Of a stretch of DNA of 7,085 bases, positions 1 through 6,591 are shown in pieces (the stretch's first letter is position 1; every line of letters starts with the position of its first letter). Source of the stretch: DATNBT01 sp964579765. GTDB taxonomy: Bacteria; Acidobacteriota; Vicinamibacteria; Vicinamibacterales; CAVVIG01. Location of the stretch: assembly GCA_964579765.1 (NCBI GenBank), contig CAZOIK010000392.1:1-7085 (forward strand), read 5' to 3'. Below the pieces are notes generated by a model, which saw only the letters and a list, made by a program, of their open reading frames with translations, was not told the origin of the DNA and searched no databases. A program made the position numbers and the translations under genes.

Positions 1-2183
1 AGGCGGTCCGCAAGCTGCGCATCGGCGCGATGCCTCCGGCGGGCGCCCGCCGGCCCGACGCCGCGACGCTCGAGGCATTTGTCGCCGCGCTCGAGCACGG
101 ACTGGATCGCGCCGCCGCCGCGCATCCAACCGCCGGGCGGACCGAGACGTTCCACCGGTTGAACCGCGGCGAGTACAAGAACGCGATTCGCGATCTCCTC
201 GCGCTCGACATCGACGCGGCGGAACTGCTGCCGGGCGACGAGTCGAGCTTCGGGTTCGACAACATCGCCGGCGTCGAGAAGGTCTCGCCGGTGCTGATGG
301 AGCGCTACGCGACGGCGGCGCAGAAGATCAGCCGGCTCGCCGTCGGCGCGATGACGATCCCGGTGGGCGAGAAGATCGTGCGCCTGTCGTCCGACGTCAA
401 CCAGGACGATCACGTTGACGGCCTGCCGCTCGGCACGCGCGGCGGCGTCCTGGTGCGTTACACGTTCCCGCTCGACGCCGAGTACGAGTTCAAGCTCGAA
501 GTGCTGCGCGACGGCAACGACTTCGTGCCCAACTACCCCGATCCGCATCTGCTCGAGCTCGCCATCGACGGCGAGCGCCGCCAGGTGTTCACCTTCGGCG
601 AGAAGCGGCAGGCGCGCGCGGGGCGGGGCAGAGGCTTCAACTCGCGGGGCAGCGGCGAGCACAAGCCGTTCGTGCTGCGCGTGCCCGTCACCGCCGGTCC
701 GCACGAGGTCAGCGTGGCGTTCCTCAAGAAGACGTCGGCGCTGACGCTGACGCAGCGCGATTGGTTCGTGCGCCCGGTGGCCGGCGTCGGCGACACGCGC
801 TACGAACCGCAGCTTGGCACGGTGTCGATTGCCGGCCCCTTCGACCCGACGGGACCCGGCGATACGCCGAGCCACCGGCAGATCTTCTCGTGCCGTCCTT
901 CGCCCGCGCTCAGCGCCGATGCGTGCGCGACCCGCATTCTCACGACGCTCGCCCGGCGCGCCTATCGGCGTCCCGTGTCGTCGGCGGACGTGCAGCCGCT
1001 GCTGACGTTCTTCCATCGCGGCCAGGACGAAGGGAAGACGTTCGAGGCCGGCATCGAGCTCGCGATCGAACGGCTGCTCGTCAGCCCGCAGTTTCTGTTC
1101 AGAATCGAGCGCGACCCGGCGCACGCCGTCGCAGGCGCGGACTACCGGCTGACCGACGTGGACGTCGCCTCGCGGCTGTCGTTCTTCCTCTGGAGCTCGA
1201 TCCCAGACGACGAGCTGCTGCAGCTCGCCGCGGCGCACCGGCTGCACGATCCGGCCGTGCTCGCGCGCCAGGTCCACCGCATGCTGGCCGATCCGCGGTC
1301 GGACGCGTTCGTCAGCAACTTCGCCGGCCAGTGGCTCTACCTGCGGAACGTCCCGACGGTCCCGAAAGACGGCGCCGCGTTCCCGGATTTCGAGGGCAGC
1401 CTGCGCGGCGACTTCCGTCATGAAACGGAGCTGTTCTTCGCGAGCGTGCTGCGCGACGCGCACGCGGGCGCGTTGACGCTGCTCACCGCCGACTATACGT
1501 TCGTCAACGAGCGGCTCGCCCGCTACTACGGCATCCCGGGCGTGTACGGCCACACGTTCCGGCGCGTGTTGCTCGACGGGAACGTGCGCGGCGGCGGGCT
1601 GCTGAGCCAGGGGGCAATCCTGCTGACGACGTCGTATCCGACGCGGACCTCGCCGGTCATCCGAGGCAAGTGGATTCTGAGCAACATCCTCGGCGTGCCG
1701 CCTCCCGATCCGCCGCCGAACGTGCCGGCCCTTCCAGAAAACGTGAACGGCCAGTCGGTCGGCTTGACGACGTCGGTGCGCGAGCGGCTCGAGCAGCATC
1801 GCGCGAGCCCGGCGTGTTCGGGCTGCCACAAGATCATGGACCCCATAGGCCTCGCGATGGACAACTTCGACGCGGTCGGCCGCTGGCGCACCGAGAGCGA
1901 GGCGGGGACGCCGCTCGACACCCGCGCGGTGCTCTTCGACGGCACGACCGTGGACAGCCCGCTCACGCTCAGGACCGCGCTCCTCAAGTACTCCGAGAGC
2001 ATCGAGCGCACCGTCACGGAGAAGCTGCTCGTGTACGCGCTCGGTCGCGGCCTCGAGTACTCCGACGCGCCGACGGTCCGCCGGATCGTGCGCGAGGCGG
2101 GCGGCACGCAGGCCAGCCTCGAGGGGCTGATTGTCGGGATCGTGAACAGCCGGCCGTTTCAGATGAGGAGAGCGCAGTCATGA
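1..2183 (+). CDS. DUF1592/DUF1588 planctomycete-type cytochrome protein, 5' end outside window
   Basis: The frame is open to base 1 and the residues before the first ATG (base 30) read VRKLRIGA, running into MPPAGA. This is the usual lead-in of the family, so base 30 is not the start, and an N-terminal PSCyt1 haem domain probably lies upstream. Residues are counted from the Met at base 30. DUF1587 spans about 43-107 (RLNRGEYKNAIRDLL). A beta-rich, probably sugar-binding-like segment covers 110-255. DUF1595 lies at 298-360, DUF1592 at 372-442 (DVASRLSFFLWSSIPDD), DUF1588/PSCyt3 at 518-620 with the CSGCH haem motif at 596-600 followed by KIMDPIG, and DUF1585 at 645-712. The family is known from Planctomycetota, Verrucomicrobiota and Acidobacteriota and has no established reaction; covalent haem c and an extracytoplasmic location are inferred from CxxCH. 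The stop overlaps the next gene's start. No frameshift or degraded domain is visible. Confidence 0.93.
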   Translation, partial: AVRKLRIGAMPPAGARRPDAATLEAFVAALEHGLDRAAAAHPTAGRTETFHRLNRGEYKNAIRDLLALDIDAAELLPGDESSFGFDNIAGVEKVSPVLMERYATAAQKISRLAVGAMTIPVGEKIVRLSSDVNQDDHVDGLPLGTRGGVLVRYTFPLDAEYEFKLEVLRDGNDFVPNYPDPHLLELAIDGERRQVFTFGEKRQARAGRGRGFNSRGSGEHKPFVLRVPVTAGPHEVSVAFLKKTSALTLTQRDWFVRPVAGVGDTRYEPQLGTVSIAGPFDPTGPGDTPSHRQIFSCRPSPALSADACATRILTTLARRAYRRPVSSADVQPLLTFFHRGQDEGKTFEAGIELAIERLLVSPQFLFRIERDPAHAVAGADYRLTDVDVASRLSFFLWSSIPDDELLQLAAAHRLHDPAVLARQVHRMLADPRSDAFVSNFAGQWLYLRNVPTVPKDGAAFPDFEGSLRGDFRHETELFFASVLRDAHAGALTLLTADYTFVNERLARYYGIPGVYGHTFRRVLLDGNVRGGGLLSQGAILLTTSYPTRTSPVIRGKWILSNILGVPPPDPPPNVPALPENVNGQSVGLTTSVRERLEQHRASPACSGCHKIMDPIGLAMDNFDAVGRWRTESEAGTPLDTRAVLFDGTTVDSPLTLRTALLKYSESIERTVTEKLLVYALGRGLEYSDAPTVRRIVREAGGTQASLEGLIVGIVNSRPFQMRRAQS
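2165..2170 (+). promoter_or_regulatory. Shine-Dalgarno site of the DUF1552 gene, inside the upstream gene
   Basis: GAGGAG ends 9 bases before the ATG at 2180 and lies within the last codons of the DUF1592 gene. It supports this start over in-frame starts further upstream, and with the ATGA overlap it suggests re-initiation by ribosomes finishing the first gene. Confidence 0.7.
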
Positions 2184-3550
2184 TCGCCACACGGAAAGCC
2201 CTCTCGCGCCGCACGTTTCTTCGCGGCGTCGGCACGACGATGGCGCTGCCGGTGCTGGACGCGATGGTGCCCGCGTTCACGCCCGTGGTGAAGACCGCGG
2301 CGTCGGCGCCGCCGAGGCTGGGCTTCTTCTACATCCCGAACGGCAAGGTGGACGACAACCGGTGGACGCCGGTGACCGAGGGCGCGAACTTCGAGCTGTC
2401 GCCGATTCTCGCGCCGTTCGCGCCGGTCAAAGAGCACCTCGTCGTCCTCACCGGCCTGGCGCACCGTCAGGGCCTCGCGCTCGGCGACGGCAACGGCGAT
2501 CACTCGCGCGCGACGCCGACCTGGTTGAGCGGCGTGCATCCGAAGAAGACCGAGACCGGCAACGTGCACTGCGGGATCACGGCGGATCAGATCGCCGCGC
2601 TCGAACTGGGGAAGGACACGACCCTCCCGTCGCTCGAGCTCGGCCTCGACGGCGATCAGGGCATCGCCGGCGCGTGCGAGAACGGCTACAGCTGCATCTA
2701 CACGAACACGATCGCGTGGAAGTCGGCCACGCAGGCGTTGACCGCGGAGAACAACCCGGGCGTCGTCTTCGAACGGATGTTCGGCGACGGCGGCACCGCC
2801 GCCGAGCGGCGGCTGGCGATGCACGACAACCGCAGCATTCTCGATTCCGTCATGCAGGAGCTCGCCGGCCTCAACCGCGAGCTCGGGCCGGGCGATCGCT
2901 CGACCGTCTCCCAGTATCTCGACGCGGTGCGCGACGTGGAGACGCGCATACAGCGCGCCGAGCGAACGGTGGACACGGTCGCGCCGCCGGACCGTCCGTT
3001 CGGCATCCCGCTGACGTTCAAGGAGCATCTCGAGCTGATGTTCGACCTGCAGGTGCTGGCGTACCGCGCCGACGTCACGCGCGTCGTCACCTTCCTGATG
3101 TCGCGCGAGGTGAGCAGTCGCGTGTATCCCGAGTGCGGCGTGACGCAGTCGCATCACAGCGTCTCGCATCACGGCGGCAAGCCGGAGCTGATGGCGCAGA
3201 TGGCGACCATCTGCACGTATCACGTGTCGCTGTTCTCGAAGTTCCTCGAGACGATGCGATCGACGCCGGACGGCGACGGATCGCTGCTGGATCACTCGCT
3301 GATTCTGTACGGCGGCGGCCTCGGCGACGGCAACGGGCACACGCACTTCAATCTGCCTGCGGTGCTCGCGGGCGGCGTCGGCGGACTGAAGGGCGGCCGG
3401 CATCTGCGGTATCCGGACAGCACGCCGATGACGAATCTGCTGCTGACGATGCTCGACAAGGTCGGCGTGCGCAATGTGGACGCCCTGGGCGACAGCACCG
3501 GACGCCTTCCGATCGACGGCGCCGGCAGCCAGCCGCTCTCCGGCATCTGA
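2180..3550 (+). CDS. Tat-exported DUF1552 (HXXSHH) protein
   Basis: The product is 456 residues, a normal length for DUF1552. I chose the start at 2180 because it follows GAGGAG, overlaps the previous stop as ATGA, and places a twin-arginine signal at the N-terminus: S9-R10-R11-T-F-L followed by a hydrophobic stretch and a likely cut after ASA (41-43). The frame stays open further upstream, but that translation is an arginine-rich shadow of the DUF1592 gene. The mature part begins with RLGFFYIPNG, typical of the family. The family motif HXXSHH is H326-S-V-S-H-H331, and a second conserved block, LLDHSLILYGGGLGDGNGH, lies near the C-terminus. I recall DUF1552 being placed with DUF1501 in the alkaline phosphatase-like superfamily, so a metal-dependent hydrolase-like fold is plausible, but no substrate is established. 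Tat export implies that it folds, possibly around a cofactor, before crossing the membrane. Pairing with DUF1592 is the usual arrangement and suggests a joint role outside the cytoplasm. Confidence 0.93.
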   Translation: MIATRKALSRRTFLRGVGTTMALPVLDAMVPAFTPVVKTAASAPPRLGFFYIPNGKVDDNRWTPVTEGANFELSPILAPFAPVKEHLVVLTGLAHRQGLALGDGNGDHSRATPTWLSGVHPKKTETGNVHCGITADQIAALELGKDTTLPSLELGLDGDQGIAGACENGYSCIYTNTIAWKSATQALTAENNPGVVFERMFGDGGTAAERRLAMHDNRSILDSVMQELAGLNRELGPGDRSTVSQYLDAVRDVETRIQRAERTVDTVAPPDRPFGIPLTFKEHLELMFDLQVLAYRADVTRVVTFLMSREVSSRVYPECGVTQSHHSVSHHGGKPELMAQMATICTYHVSLFSKFLETMRSTPDGDGSLLDHSLILYGGGLGDGNGHTHFNLPAVLAGGVGGLKGGRHLRYPDSTPMTNLLLTMLDKVGVRNVDALGDSTGRLPIDGAGSQPLSGI

Positions 3551-3585
3551 CGGCGCGCCGATCGGCCGGCCCAAACGTCCGTTAT

Positions 3586-3630
3586 CTGTAGTGCGGGCCT
3601 TCAGGTCCGCCGTGCAGATTCCAGCTACAG
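3586..3630. repeat. Inverted-repeat hairpin in the convergent gap, REP-like or bidirectional terminator
   Basis: Outer arms CTGTAG (3586-3591) and CTACAG (3625-3630) are exact reverse complements. Between them is a tighter hairpin: GCGGGCC (3593-3599), loop TTCA, GGTCCGC (3604-3610), seven pairs including one G-U. It lies between two converging genes, where a bidirectional terminator would be expected, but there is no T-run on either strand. The right outer arm contains the stop codon of the GntR gene on the minus strand (CTG-TAG), so the element abuts or has inserted into that gene's end. The nested layout resembles the small dispersed palindromes (REP/MITE-like) of many GC-rich genomes. Whether it recurs elsewhere cannot be seen from one copy. 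Confidence 0.5.
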
Positions 3631-4428
3631 GATCTCGGCGTAGTTGCGGTGCTTGTAGTCGCGCCGGCGCTTGCGGGTGTCGTCGGACGTCATGTCCGCA
3701 TGCGCCTGCGTCGCGCGGAAGATGTGTTTCTCGAGGTGCTTGATCGCCTTCTCGATCTGCCCGATCTTCAGGGCCGCGAGAATCTCCTGGTGCTCCACGA
3801 ACGCCGGGTTCTCCGGCACCATCGGGTCAACGCACCGGTAGCGCAGCGTCTCGACGATGTCGCTGATCGTCTCGTAGGTCGAGATGAAGTAGTTGTTGCC
3901 GCTGTGCTGGACGAACGTGTTGTGGAACCGCGCGTCGCTCTGCTTGAAGGCGAGCGCGTTCTTCGACTGGATCGCGCGCGACATTTGGACGACCGCCTCG
4001 TCGAGCGCGGTGACGAACGGCACGCGCAGCTTGCCCATCGCCTGGCGCAAGGCCCCGGCTTCGAGGAGCACGCGGAAGTCGCACAGCGCGACGACCTGGT
4101 CGTGCGTCGGCGCGAAGACGTACGTCCCCGAGCGCGGGATCGTCACAACGAGGCCACGCACGCGCAGTTCGGTCAGCGCGATGCGCACCGGCGCCTTGCT
4201 CATGTTGAGCGCGTCGGCGAGTTCCTGCTCGGAGAGCGGCTCGCCCAGATCGAGCCGTCCCCAGACGATCGCGCGGCGGATCTTCTCGTACGCGACGCGA
4301 GCGAGACTCTCGGGAACGATTTCAGGAGGCGGAGGGAGCAGGTTCCGCCTTCGAGCACCGCGCCGCGATGCGCGCCGGCCGCGACCGGTTTCGACGTGCT
4401 CGGCTGACTGTCTCATGGTGATGTTCAT
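3625..4428 (-). CDS. GntR-family transcription regulator, FadR type with FCD domain
   Basis: The product is 267 residues. A basic, arginine-rich tail (about 1-35) precedes a winged helix-turn-helix at about 40-106; the helix-turn-helix core is LSEQELADALNMSKAPVR (65-82) and the wing contains RSGTYV. The FCD effector domain spans about 113-238 and keeps the four residues that bind metal in this family: D165 and H169 (SDARFH), H213 (VEHQEIL) and H235 (LEKHI). A ligand such as a carboxylic acid is therefore likely, sensed in a dimer that binds DNA in the cytoplasm. The C-terminal tail (about 247-262) is also basic. The start is uncertain: ATG at 4428 and ATG at 4416 (residue 5) are both possible and neither has a clear Shine-Dalgarno site. 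The gene shares the strand of the secreted-protein genes upstream but sits 98 bases from them, so it may have its own promoter. Its targets are unknown. Confidence 0.93.
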   Translation of the reverse strand: MNITMRQSAEHVETGRGRRASRRGARRRNLLPPPPEIVPESLARVAYEKIRRAIVWGRLDLGEPLSEQELADALNMSKAPVRIALTELRVRGLVVTIPRSGTYVFAPTHDQVVALCDFRVLLEAGALRQAMGKLRVPFVTALDEAVVQMSRAIQSKNALAFKQSDARFHNTFVQHSGNNYFISTYETISDIVETLRYRCVDPMVPENPAFVEHQEILAALKIGQIEKAIKHLEKHIFRATQAHADMTSDDTRKRRRDYKHRNYAEIL

Positions 4429-4435
4429 AATTTAC
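4423..4435. promoter_or_regulatory. Possible GntR operator over the regulator's own start codon
   Basis: GTTCATAATTTAC has partial two-fold symmetry of the form GTnnATnATnnAC (8 of 12 paired positions match). It resembles the GT...AC half-site pattern of FadR/GntR operators and covers the start codon of the GntR gene, which would suit autorepression. It is an AT-rich patch in GC-rich DNA. On the minus strand the same bases contain TGGTAAATT, a partial extended -10 element (TGn plus 4 of 6 of TATAAT); used as such, it would place transcription start near 4422 and favour the ATG at 4416. Both readings rest on one short match. Confidence 0.25.
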
Positions 4436-4526
4436 CACGCAGGCGCGAAGTCACGGTGTAAGACGGAGCCTGTTTTGTCGCAGGACTTGAGTAAACGACT
4501 GCCATGCCAGTTTTCAGGTAGAGGCG
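4429..4526. other. Intergenic gap between the SnoaL-like gene and the GntR gene
   Basis: This 98-base gap separates two genes on the minus strand. It is less GC-rich than its surroundings and carries an imperfect 14-base palindrome, ACTGCCATGCCAGT (4498-4511), near the end of the SnoaL-like gene. I see no terminator with a T-run and no convincing -35/-10 pair. The gap is long enough for an independent promoter for the regulator. Confidence 0.5.
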
Positions 4527-5060
4527 TCAGTCGCGCTTCTCCTTCGCCGGCGGCATCACGACCGTCCGCGACTTGAACTTCCAGCCGTCCGCCGTCTTCA
4601 CGTATACGTCTTCGTAACGGCCGCCGTTGCCGAGCGGCACCACGCCCTTGACGCCGTCCGCCGCCGGCTGCAGGTCGAGATTGGGCGCCGCTCCGCCGTT
4701 TCGCGCGCGCGCGGCCCGCGCGGCGCGCTGCTCGGGGTTCATGCAGAACTCCTCGGTTTCGACCAACTGCACGAGCTTGTCGCGGCCGACGAGCGTGGCG
4801 CTCTTGCCGTACAGCTCGTGATGTTTGGCGCCGCGGAAGTCGTCGCTCGTGAACGTGCCGTCGGGCGTGAACAGCTCCGAATACTCCTTCGAGTGGCAGG
4901 TCGAGAGCGCCTGCTGATAGCGCGCGAGCAGCGCCTGGATGTCTGCGCGATCGGCCGCCGAGACTCCGGCGCTCGCGGACGACTGCGCGGAGGCCGCCGG
5001 TCCGTGCACGGCGACGCTCAATCCGACAATGGCAAACAGGGTGATGGTCCGGCTCAGCAT
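4527..5060 (-). CDS. Secreted SnoaL/NTF2-like domain protein
   Basis: The product is 177 residues from the ATG at 5060. I chose this start rather than the in-frame ATG at 5105 because AAAAGGAG sits 5 bases upstream and it gives a clean Sec signal peptide: MLSRTITLFAIVGLSVAV, then a cut after AASA (about residue 25). The longer form would add a charged leader (MNRDRRPRGRTKGDR) and overlap the ankyrin gene. The mature protein opens with ADIQALLARYQQALSTCHSKEY (written as two parts: ADIQALLARYQQ, then ALSTCHSKEY) and LFTPDGTF, the typical beginning of a SnoaL_4/NTF2-like cone fold, and ends with strands RYEDVYVKTADGWKFKSRTV. A low-complexity Ala/Arg/Gly insert (about 111-147) separates the halves. 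Two cysteines, C55 and C106, could form a disulfide after export. The family includes small-molecule isomerases, cyclases and non-catalytic binding proteins, so no substrate can be assigned. It is the last gene of the DUF1552-ankyrin-SnoaL run. Confidence 0.85.
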   Translation of the reverse strand: MLSRTITLFAIVGLSVAVHGPAASAQSSASAGVSAADRADIQALLARYQQALSTCHSKEYSELFTPDGTFTSDDFRGAKHHELYGKSATLVGRDKLVQLVETEEFCMNPEQRAARAARARNGGAAPNLDLQPAADGVKGVVPLGNGGRYEDVYVKTADGWKFKSRTVVMPPAKEKRD

Positions 5061-5065
5061 GCGAT

Positions 5066-5073
5066 CTCCTTTT
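5066..5073 (-). promoter_or_regulatory. Strong Shine-Dalgarno site that fixes the SnoaL-like start
   Basis: On the minus strand AAAAGGAG ends 5 bases before the ATG at 5060. It is the strongest ribosome binding site in the window and decides between the 177- and 192-residue forms. Confidence 0.8.
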
Positions 5074-5076
5074 GTT

Positions 5077-5090
5077 CGACCGCGCGGTCG
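5077..5090. repeat. 14-base perfect palindrome between the ankyrin and SnoaL-like genes
   Basis: CGACCGCGCGGTCG is its own reverse complement and fills much of the 34-base gap between two co-oriented genes, just upstream of the AAAAGGAG site. In RNA it would give a 5-pair stem with a GCGC loop. It could stabilise or process the mRNA, or be a protein site. With this base composition about one such palindrome per window is expected by chance, so only its position is suggestive. Confidence 0.35.
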
Positions 5091-5094
5091 TCGG

Positions 5095-6591
5095 TCACGG
5101 TTCATGGCGTGCGGCCAGCTGCCGCAGTTCGGCGACGATGTCGGTCCGGAGCAGCGTGCCCGCGCGGTCGCGATGCGCGAACGCGGCGTCGAGCGGCGTC
5201 AGTCCGGCCGTGTTGTGCATGTCCAGTCGAGCGCCCGACGAGACGAGGAAGCGTACGATCGCCTGCGATCCGCGCGCGTCGGCGGCCCCGTGCAGCGCCG
5301 TCTCGCCGTCGTCGTTGACGGCGTTGACGTCGGCGCCGTGCTCGAGACAGATCTTAATCGCCTCGATCGCGCCCTGGTCGGTACCGGAATCGCGGATTGC
5401 GACAAACGGCGGCTTCGTCGGGAAGCCGTCGCGCCAGCCCAGGCCTGCGGCCACCATCAGGGCTGTCGTGTGGTTGGCCTGCGTGAGTGCGGGGTTGGCG
5501 CCGTAGTCGAGCAGCAGCCGCATGAGCGCGACGTTCCCCGACTTGGCCGCGCGCATGAACGGCGTGGCGCCGGCGCCCAGCGACGCGTCGCTGAGCGTGT
5601 GCAGCCGCTGGAGAATCGGCACTTTCAGCGGCGCGTCCGGGTTCGCCCCCTCGTCGAGCAGCATGCGGACGACGCCGTTGACGTCGGGCGGCCCCGTGGG
5701 CGCGTGATCGGGGCGTCCGAACGGCGCCGGCAGACTCGCCGTGTCCACGGCGGCGTACAGCGGCGTCATGCCCGTCTTGTCGGCCCGATCCGGATCGGCG
5801 CCGCGCGCAAGCAGCAGCGCCACCGCGTCCCAGTGCGCGTTGACGATCGCGAGCTGGAGCGGCGTTGCGCCATCGGGGTCGGCGGCGTCGATGCTCGCTC
5901 CGCTGTCGAGCAGCGCCGCAATGCTGTCGAGCGCGCCCTGGCGCGCGGCATACATCAAGGGCGTCCAGCTGCCCGACTGTCCGCCGCGGCGGTTGTTCAA
6001 CGGCGCGGATCGCCCGTCCATGTCGGCGCCATAAGCTGCCAGCGTCCGCACGGCGCTTCCGAAATTACCGGCCGCCGCCCAGATGAGGGCGGTCTCTCCG
6101 TACCAGTGTTCGCGCGCGCTCGCATCGGCGCCGTAGTCGAGCAGCAGCCGCACCGCCTCGGCGTTTCCCGTACGGGCCGCGGACATCAGGACTGTCTCGC
6201 CTTCGGGCAGCGTCGCATTGGCGTCGGCGCCCCGCGCGAGGAGCGCCTCGACGATCGCGAGGTCGCCGGTGGTCGCGGCGACCTCGAGCGGCGTGACGCC
6301 GTACCGGTTTGCCGCATTCACTTGAGCGCCCGCCCGCAGCAGCAGCCGCACGCTCTCGCCGTCGTCGGCGAGCACCGCCCAGTGGAGCGCCGTTGCGCCG
6401 TCGGCTTCGCGCGCGTTGACGTCACCTCCCGTCGTGAGCAGCGTCCGGACGGCGTCATGATCCCCGCGCCTGGCGGCATCGACGAGCGGCGGGTTCGCGA
6501 GCGCCGGCAGGCTGCAGACAGAAAGCGCCAGTGCGAACGCGCAGCGCGCCGGCGTGAAGACACGCGAGGGGTCGCGTCTAGAGCTGGACAT
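5095..6591 (-). CDS. Secreted ankyrin-repeat protein, about 12 repeats
   Basis: The product is 498 residues. The N-terminus is a Sec signal peptide: a basic region (RRDPSRVFTPAR), a hydrophobic core (CAFALALSVCSLP) and a cut after ALA (residue 32), so the protein acts in the periplasm or outside the cell. The rest is a string of ankyrin repeats starting at about residues 34, 65, 98, 131, 165, 208, 242, 275, 342, 375, 429 and 463, with hallmark TALHWAV, GADVNA and TPL motifs. Three Pro/Gly-rich loops interrupt the stack at about 194-207, 287-306 and 383-407. Ankyrin stacks bind other proteins, so a scaffold for the DUF1552 or cytochrome-like partner is a reasonable inference. The start overlaps the end of the upstream DUF1552 gene by 14 bases, which indicates one operon; the Shine-Dalgarno site is weak (GAGAG), consistent with coupling. 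This combination of ankyrin with DUF1552 is, as I recall, recurrent in Acidobacteriota. Confidence 0.93.
   Translation of the reverse strand: MSSSRRDPSRVFTPARCAFALALSVCSLPALANPPLVDAARRGDHDAVRTLLTTGGDVNAREADGATALHWAVLADDGESVRLLLRAGAQVNAANRYGVTPLEVAATTGDLAIVEALLARGADANATLPEGETVLMSAARTGNAEAVRLLLDYGADASAREHWYGETALIWAAAGNFGSAVRTLAAYGADMDGRSAPLNNRRGGQSGSWTPLMYAARQGALDSIAALLDSGASIDAADPDGATPLQLAIVNAHWDAVALLLARGADPDRADKTGMTPLYAAVDTASLPAPFGRPDHAPTGPPDVNGVVRMLLDEGANPDAPLKVPILQRLHTLSDASLGAGATPFMRAAKSGNVALMRLLLDYGANPALTQANHTTALMVAAGLGWRDGFPTKPPFVAIRDSGTDQGAIEAIKICLEHGADVNAVNDDGETALHGAADARGSQAIVRFLVSSGARLDMHNTAGLTPLDAAFAHRDRAGTLLRTDIVAELRQLAARHEP
5497..5522 (-). repeat. 26-base direct repeat, copy 1, in the ankyrin gene
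   Basis: This stretch is identical to 6127-6152 and encodes RLLLDYGA in the ankyrin repeat starting near residue 342. The copies are 630 bases apart, exactly 210 codons, so recombination between them would delete or duplicate a block of repeats in frame. Confidence 0.8.
6127..6152 (-). repeat. 26-base direct repeat, copy 2, in the ankyrin gene
   Basis: This is the second copy of the stretch at 5497-5522, encoding RLLLDYGA in the ankyrin repeat starting near residue 131. Other ankyrin repeats in the gene encode similar residues with different codons, which makes the exact match notable. Confidence 0.8.

Noticed and set aside
1670..2179. Upstream extension of the DUF1552 reading frame
   Set aside because: It overlaps the DUF1588/DUF1585 region of the preceding gene, translates to Arg-rich shadow, and would bury the Tat signal.
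2159..3574. Long open frame (471 codons) on the minus strand opposite the DUF1552 gene
   Set aside because: Arg/His/Val-rich low-complexity translation with no domain; it mirrors the codon bias of the real GC-rich gene on the other strand.
3649..4576. Plus-strand open frames opposite the GntR gene
   Set aside because: No domains, and they oppose a regulator with a complete HTH and FCD signature.
5061..5105. ATG at 5105 as start of the SnoaL-like protein
   Set aside because: It adds a charged leader before the signal peptide and overlaps the ankyrin gene, while the ATG at 5060 has a strong ribosome binding site and a clean signal peptide.
6505..6520. Lipoprotein signal at the Cys in the ankyrin leader (LSVC)
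   Set aside because: The residue before Cys is Val, not Gly, Ala or Ser, and a good signal peptidase I site (ALA) follows.
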